Assembly: GCF_013373865.1 (NCBI RefSeq)
Contig: NC_050477.1
Coordinates: 982,309 to 1,046,308, forward strand
From: Monomorium pharaonis
Lineage: Eukaryota > Arthropoda > Insecta > Hymenoptera > Formicidae
Reading direction: 5' to 3'
Length of the DNA stretch: 64,000 nucleotides
Shown: positions 59,085 through 64,000 of the stretch, one piece after another
How the letters are laid out: every line of letters begins with the position of its first letter
Position numbering within the stretch: the first letter of the stretch is position 1
Position numbers and translations under genes: made by a program
Notes under the pieces: generated by a model
The model's database searches: none
The model's input: only the letters and a program-made list of their open reading frames with translations
Told to the model about the DNA's origin: nothing

Positions 59085-61040
59085 TCTTTCTCTTTCTCCA
59101 TCCCGCTCGTTCTTTCTCGTTGTTAAGGGTGGAACTACCTACCTATATTTTCGCGTACATGCGCGGAGTGGAACATTGCGCTCATGTCGACGATATGGCG
59201 TCGACCTGCCGTTTCGTGGAAGAACGCACGGAGTATGATAAAATAGTCTATTGCTATATAATAAATAGTATATGCTATTTTTGGCAATAGATATTTGTTG
59301 AATCGTTCAATATAATTTGAAGTATAAAATTTTCATTAATATTTTAATTTGATTTATCTAAATACATTAATCACATATGATATCGCATAACAATTTGTTT
59401 TTGAATAAATAATATTGCGTTTAATTAACGAGAATCATGTGGAATATAACGAAAATATTGAGATGCATATTCAAAAACATAAAAACATGTCAAGAATTTT
59501 ATATTTATTAGATTATGTATAGTGTGATTAGCTTTGGTGAGTTTAATGTAAAATTTAGCGCACGTCGCAAATGCAATATTATTTGCTACAAAAATGTTTT
59601 TTATTAATTTTAAACGCGAAATGAAAAGAATTTTTTTTCTCTTTCCGTTTTCAAGGCGCATAGACATTTTCGTGTTGTTTTCGTATCTCTCGCGATTTCG
59701 AGAACCGTACCCGTCCGCACGTGAGAGAGTAATAAACGCGGAAGCCGCTACCGAAATCGAAATCTCCGACGACGTCACACGGGGAAAGAGAGATAATCCT
59801 TTAGTCGCGAGAGCTCTCGTAGTCGTAGCGAAGAGGAAAGGTGGACGGCGTAGCGCGCGAAGGAAGAGAGAATAACTCTCCGCGCGCGCGGAGTCGCTCG
59901 TTAACGACTGTCCTACACGCTCCCCTGCCTCCCTCCTCCTCCCCTCCCGTCCCGTGGCGATGCTTATCTGGGCCCATGCCCGGTCCGTGCCGTGGAACTC
60001 TCGTCGAATTACGGTCCTCCGGGCGTTCCAGGCTGGGCATACCAGCGGCAGAAACTGCAGCGCGCTGCCATTGCTGCAGCAGTAACGGCCAGCGGGATCT
60101 CGACGAGGACGCTGTTAAACCCCCCTTCCTCCCGGCTGTGTGTGTATGTGTGTGTGCCGCTGAAGGCGCATTCGCGAGAATTGCAGAGAACTCGCTAATA
60201 AGAAAAACGCTCGGGAATAATCGAGACTGCGTGCGATTATACGATTTAAACGATCCTCCGAGTTTGTCCCGGGGAGAAACTCGTTTCTCGCCAAGTGGGG
60301 AGCTCGCGAAAATGACCCCGATTATTACGCTCGAACTGTCAGAGACAGACGGAAGGATCGAAGAAGGAAAGAAAAGCAAATTTTCGAGAAACGAATTCCG
60401 TCCAAGCCCGGAGGAGAAGGGCGAGGCGAGGAATGACCCCCGAACTTCGCGATTTTATCTTCTCGACTCTTCAGGTAGCCAAGATGGCGCGCGACCGCCG
60501 AGAGAGCGAAACAGGGCCGTTCTCTCTCTTTCTCTCTCTCTCGCTTTTTCCCCGGGTGCAAAGGGTTATCCCCATCGATCTCCAATGCGGAAAATGAATA
60601 ATGTGCTCCGTGTGCGCCAGAGTCGAAATTGTCCTGGCGTCCCGCGCTCGCTCATTGTGCGTCCCCGAGGCATTAGATGGAGACTCCTTCGTACGAATGA
60701 ATGAGCCCCGAGTGTACATAGGCGAGCGAGCCGGTCAACGACTCTCTCTGTGTATTCGACCTGGGATTCATTTTTCCACGGCGCCGAAGCATCGGTTTAA
60801 AAATGGCATAATAATTGAGCGTGAATTTTTAATGGCTCTTTGATGACTTGATAAAGCGTCGTCACGAGCTTCCCAGCCGCCGTGCTAAGTCTATACGTTT
60901 TACGTAGACGTACCTTTAGAAGCGTTCGCTTCCAAGACTCTCCGGGCGCGTGTCACCTCCTCGCCTCGGGTGGTGACGGTGATCGAACGTGCGCTCGCGC
61001 GGGGTGGAAAAAAAAGGGCGGCAAAAAGGGCCCTTTTTTT

Positions 61041-61061
61041 CTCTCTCTCTCTCTCTCTCTC
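61041..61061 (+). repeat. (TC)n microsatellite
   Basis: Short CT tract after a T run, in intron 4. Confidence 0.9.
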
Positions 61062-63712
61062 GTCGAGTGCGCGCGCTCGCGATTCTCTCGCGAAGGCGCA
61101 AAGTAATCCGGGCAATGACTCGGGAATACGCCGACGTCCCAGCCGGCGCGCGGACTCGATTATTCCGCCGCGTGAAAGTATAATTCGCGGCGGCGGCGGC
61201 AACCGGCTCCGTTGTTTTTCGCATGCGCGCGCCGTGAAAATTTCCCTTCGCGTTCGCTTTTTATGCGGGCAGACACACGCGCGCGGGCGCGCGCGCGCTC
61301 CGGAGCGATGAAAATTTCCACATAATGCACCGCGCACCGCCCGGTAATTGCTCTCATGACTCGTCAACGTTACGGTTTAATTCATATACGTTATGTATGT
61401 ATACATATACACATATACACCGACATTCGCTTTAAATAACTTTTAGACTTTTATTTTCGGTCTGGTACGCGCGGCAATTCTCCTCCGTTTACTCTCTCGA
61501 ACCTGTTCCGTGCCGTAGATCTTTCCTCAAATACAATATCGGTTTAACGACCACTGGAAAAGGCTATTAATTTGAATTTATAAAACTCGACGTGCATATC
61601 GACGTGTGAAAAACTGCTCGTTTCGTTTTTACGTTTGGAGATTATTCATTGAGTTGCGAGACGGAGGAAAGCGAGAGATTCACTTTCTCTCGCGAGAGCA
61701 AAATTGGAAAAGTCTCGACGGCCAGTGGAATTATATCCGTCGGAGATTTTTTTTTTATCGCGGACAAGACCGAGCGTCTCCGACCGTCTTATGGTGGTCT
61801 ATGGAGCAGCGGTCGCTGCGTGGCAACGTCGGGGGCAGCAACGGCGACTGAATTATGTACCAGATGCAAATACCGCCGATTGTTCGGTGCCGCTGGCGTC
61901 TTCCATCCATCTTTTAGCTTCCTTGAAAATTCCGCTCATGAGATACGGGATTTGCATCCGTTCACACTTTGAATACGACGTGCTGTCCTCTCGCAAGAGA
62001 GATCGCCCGTCCTTCTCTCTCTCTCTCTCTCTGTCTTTCTCTTTTTTGTCATCCCGTCGCATCCCGTTTCCGCGCCTTCACCCCGCGCAACGGCCGATCG
62101 ATGCTCTCCTATGGCGCCTCCAGAATCGATCGACGATCAAATCTCGATCAGCGATCGGAGGGGACTTTACACGGTCGCGGAACGATCCTCGCGAAACAAT
62201 AGCGCACGAATTCACGATTTCTCCGCGAACAAAAGAGCTCGTATCGTCCCGATCGATTGATTCGTTATTACATCGCACTTAACTATAAGATATAACTGTT
62301 ACGTGGTGTGTAATATGTGACATGCGTGTTGTAACACGGGGCGATTGCGTCACGACAATTGTTATATATTTCACAAAACCAAGAAATTATAATTTATAAA
62401 TACCCATTTGAGCCGCTTATATTAACGTAGATTAATCTCGGCTTACAAACCTGATTCTTTATCTTCCTAGTTCAAAGAACTGGAAAGAGCATAAATTAAA
62501 CCAAGCTTTAAAATTCACTGATAAAAATAGGCATTAATCCACCTCGTAATAATTTTAAAGTTTATTTCACCTTTGTTGTTGGATGGTCGAAGTATTTTTT
62601 TTTTTAATTTACTTATTAATTTATTCCACGATAATCGATCGAATTAGGCAGGTCGAGCGTGCCCTCCATGCGCCTCGTTCTCGAAAGGTTTTAGTATCCT
62701 TCTCGACGGCGTACGCGCGTGCAATCTTCGATAGAGAGCGAGAGAACGAAGGAGAGCGAGGGACATGCAGACGAGCCAATTAGATGGGCGTGTGCGCGGA
62801 CCAAACGAAATATAAATTCAGCAAGGAGAAGGCGAGAGAGAGAGAGAAGGGGGGGGGGAGGGGACGAGGTGTGAGAGAAGAGCGCGTAACGAATCATCGT
62901 AACCTATTAACTTGTAAATTGCTTCCGACTGCGTTGTGGGCGAGAGAGGCGCGCGGCGGCGCTCCGCTCGTAAATTCGCGAAATAAATCCCGGGGCCTTG
63001 TCGCCCGGGCAAAACGAGACGCGTGACAAAGTTATTGGATCCCGTTAGCATAACCGGAGCAGTAACCGAAGACCGATTAGATTCCGCGCTCTCGATAACT
63101 CGGTAAAAAATATTGCGCGTTCCCGCGCGCGACTTTGCGTCGAAAAGGACGTCGGGGATGGCTGCGTGTAGGATTCTCCACTCAAAATCCGAAAAAACCA
63201 CGGAAAGCGGACGAGCGACGGGATGAATCGAGGGGAAAAACGACGGTTTCCGTTTCGTGCGAGATTAGTGTTATCGGCGAGCCTTAAAAATCGGCGAGCG
63301 CGGCTCGGCGTGTCGACTCACAGATGGACAGTCGATACGGGCGAATGACAGTCCCGTCTATTCGGCGGCGCACGATCGCACACTTCGATCGTTATTGACG
63401 CGATAATTCAAGTCGGCTGTTTGTCCGTCGCCAACCTCCGTTACTCCGCGCGTGTAACGCGCGTTTCTCTCTCGTCCCGCGGTACACGGCTACTTAAGAT
63501 TTGGTATGCCGCGATTGGACGGCCGGCCACGGCCGCCGCGTCCGACAGGCCGATCGATCATCCGCTCCGGCCCAAAGAAACAATTGTTTCGTCGATAGAG
63601 TGCCGCGCCACAAGCTCGCTGCTCCTCGTATACGTGTATATTTATAGCCCCTTAACTCTTTTCGCTCGTCTGGCGACAATTTCTCTCGCGGAGGAATCGG
63701 CAAATGATATTT

Positions 63713-63734
63713 AAAAAAAAAAAAAAAAAAAAAG
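63713..63734 (+). repeat. Poly(A) tract
   Basis: A pure run of 22 adenines in intron 4. No retroposon body was recognised upstream. Confidence 0.9.
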
Positions 63735-64000
63735 ACCGAAGCGTAGCTACATCATTCTCCGGCGTTGTAAACTTTTTTCTGAACAACTAAATAAATTCAC
63801 GGAATAATCGGGGGATTTCGTGAATGGTGAATCGTTCGAAGTTCACGTATGTATCACGAATGAATCCGTCGCGGTTAAGCTGACGACCGCCTATAGAAGC
63901 CGAGAAAGCGCGCGAAGGATTTTTCTCGCGTGCGCCCGTCCACCCGTAGAAAATAGTTTCGTCGCTGCTGAACGCGCGAGGACTGTATCACGCGGCGGTT

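Larger units (their letters stand above)
55169..64000 (+). other. grn: Intron 4 of the GATA gene (5' 8.8 kb, continues beyond window)
   Basis: Starts with consensus donor GTAAGT. I scanned for the next exon (CANC, LWRR, CNACGLYYKLH codons) and did not find it, so the intron is longer than 8.8 kb. It holds a MITE-like element (56681-56757), (CA)n at 57705-57722, (CGG)n at 58691-58712, (TC)n at 59030-59080, 61041-61061 and 62014-62032, poly(A) at 63713-63734 and an inverted YY1-like core at 60480-60490. Frames up to 287 codons near 59.8-60.7 kb run through CpG-dense DNA and TC repeats and lack domains. Confidence 0.75.

Noticed and set aside
59841..60704. 287-codon open frame in intron 4
   Set aside because: It runs through CpG-dense DNA and a TC repeat, overlaps long minus-strand frames and lacks any domain. 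It is not the missing grain exon.
61850..61890. CxxC-containing frame (LCTRCKYRR) as the missing C-terminal zinc finger
   Set aside because: There is no LWRR, no CNACGLYYKLH and no suitable acceptor, so the cysteine pair is a coincidence.
1..64000. tRNA genes, rRNA genes, CRISPR arrays, prophage or bacterial operons
   Set aside because: I looked for T-loop GGTTCGAATC-type strings, direct-repeat/spacer periodicity and compact co-directional coding blocks and found none. Covariance-model searches (tRNAscan-SE, Infernal) would be decisive for the RNA genes.

Overview
The window is eukaryotic nuclear DNA, most likely from a hymenopteran insect and possibly an ant. The grounds are the kind of gene present, the small exons separated by introns of 5-11 kb, the many (TC)n/(GA)n microsatellites, and the mosaic of AT-rich stretches and CpG-dense blocks. 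It holds no operons, CRISPR arrays or phage genes. No tRNA or rRNA gene was recognised by eye. The ant assignment is an inference from genome style, not from a diagnostic sequence.

Region by region. Positions 1-508 carry the 3' end of an unrecognised plus-strand gene, with a stop at 477-479 and a poly(A) signal at 503-508. Positions 509 to about 26950 are non-coding intergenic DNA. AT-rich stretches alternate there with CpG-dense islands at about 5.4-7.0, 7.4-8.3, 9.06-11.5, 15.5-16.1, 17.5-19.4 and 23.7-26.4 kb. These hold candidate control elements: an E-box hairpin, a CRE, inverted GATA pairs and a YY1/Pho plus CCAAT block. About 26950-27779 is a CpG-rich probable promoter and non-coding first exon.

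The one clearly identifiable gene is a GATA zinc-finger transcription factor of the GATA1/2/3 class, the insect gene grain (grn), on the plus strand. The visible model is 5'UTR exon 1 (ending 27779), exon 2 (36463-36952, start codon 36778), exon 3 (48178-49437), exon 4 (55023-55168, N-terminal zinc finger), and an intron running past the window end. The three coding exons join in one frame to 527 residues. The exon with the C-terminal, DNA-recognising zinc finger was not found before position 64000, so the gene is 3' incomplete here.

The introns (8.7, 11.2, 5.6 and more than 8.8 kb) hold microsatellites, CpG-rich blocks, a 131-bp Harbinger-type MITE with a TTA target duplication, a short TA-flanked MITE-like element and regulatory-looking motifs. 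They also hold a well-formed 29-nt candidate cassette exon whose inclusion would truncate the protein just before the first zinc finger. I found no previously undescribed multi-gene system. The items most worth checking are that candidate poison exon, the repeated inverted GATA pairs (possible autoregulation) and the MITE.
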